Shown here: positions 63,986-64,000 of the stretch, piece by piece | Layout of the letters: every line of letters begins with the position of its first letter | Numbering within the stretch: position 1 is the first letter of the stretch | DNA from: Siphlonurus alternatus | Lineage: Eukaryota > Arthropoda > Insecta > Ephemeroptera > Siphlonuridae | DNA length: 64,000 bases | Reading direction: 5' to 3' | Assembly: GCA_949825025.1 (NCBI GenBank) | Contig: OX463787.1 | Location: 19,687,482 to 19,751,481, forward strand | Position numbers and translations under genes: made by a program | The notes under the pieces: generated by a model | The model's database searches: none | Told to the model about the DNA's origin: nothing | The model's input: only the letters and a program-made list of their open reading frames with translations

Positions 63986-64000
63986 GTGTTCCGTCAAATC

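Overview
The window is eukaryotic nuclear DNA: AT-rich, intron-containing and dominated by repeats. The one host gene I can build belongs to a serine-protease subgroup (acidic GDSGSG motif, gastrulation-defective/modular-protease style) that is best known from arthropods. With the very heavy microsatellite load, the 5S-derived SINEs and the restriction-like-endonuclease LINEs, I infer an arthropod, plausibly a crustacean; nothing in the sequence proves the species.

Layout. 1-8.6 kb: a direct duplication (about 431-2092 and 3209-5252), several foldback MITEs including TTAA-inserting ones, and a 5S rRNA-derived SINE. 8.77-15.98 kb: a 7.2 kb foldback element with roughly 570-bp inverted arms built from two 14-bp motifs, a one-sided 69-bp satellite array with a 562-bp higher-order period, and a nested 1.67 kb hAT-like element with a perfect 8-bp target duplication. 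16-22.5 kb: more MITEs, a broken Jockey/CR1-type LINE on the minus strand, a tRNA-derived SINE and a second 5S-derived SINE. 23.1-26.05 kb: an uninterrupted 2.9 kb (ATCC)n array.

26.47-44.06 kb, minus strand: a nine-exon gene that joins in frame at every splice site to a 444-residue secreted protein. It has a signal peptide, an S1 serine protease domain with complete His/Asp/Ser triad, and a C-terminal C-type lectin domain. Its introns carry the MITEs, a (CAGG)n array, a (TA)n array and a (GGGA)n array lying 32 nt from a splice acceptor.

44.1-52.4 kb: paralogous repeat blocks, a hAT-like element, a GGATATCC-rich array and a compound (GA)n/(GGGAGA)n tract. 52.4-62.4 kb: three site-specific LINEs of the R4/Dong (restriction-like endonuclease) type standing head to tail, each bordered by TAA repeats. 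The middle one keeps a 1012-residue reverse transcriptase/endonuclease frame and an upstream Myb-like frame; the outer two are pseudogenes. 62.4-64 kb: a LINE fragment and unassigned AT-rich DNA ending in a (TA)n tract.

The genes do not form a pathway. The picture is one immune- or haemolymph-type protease-lectin gene embedded in mobile DNA. No bacterial operon, CRISPR array or functional tRNA/rRNA gene was found.
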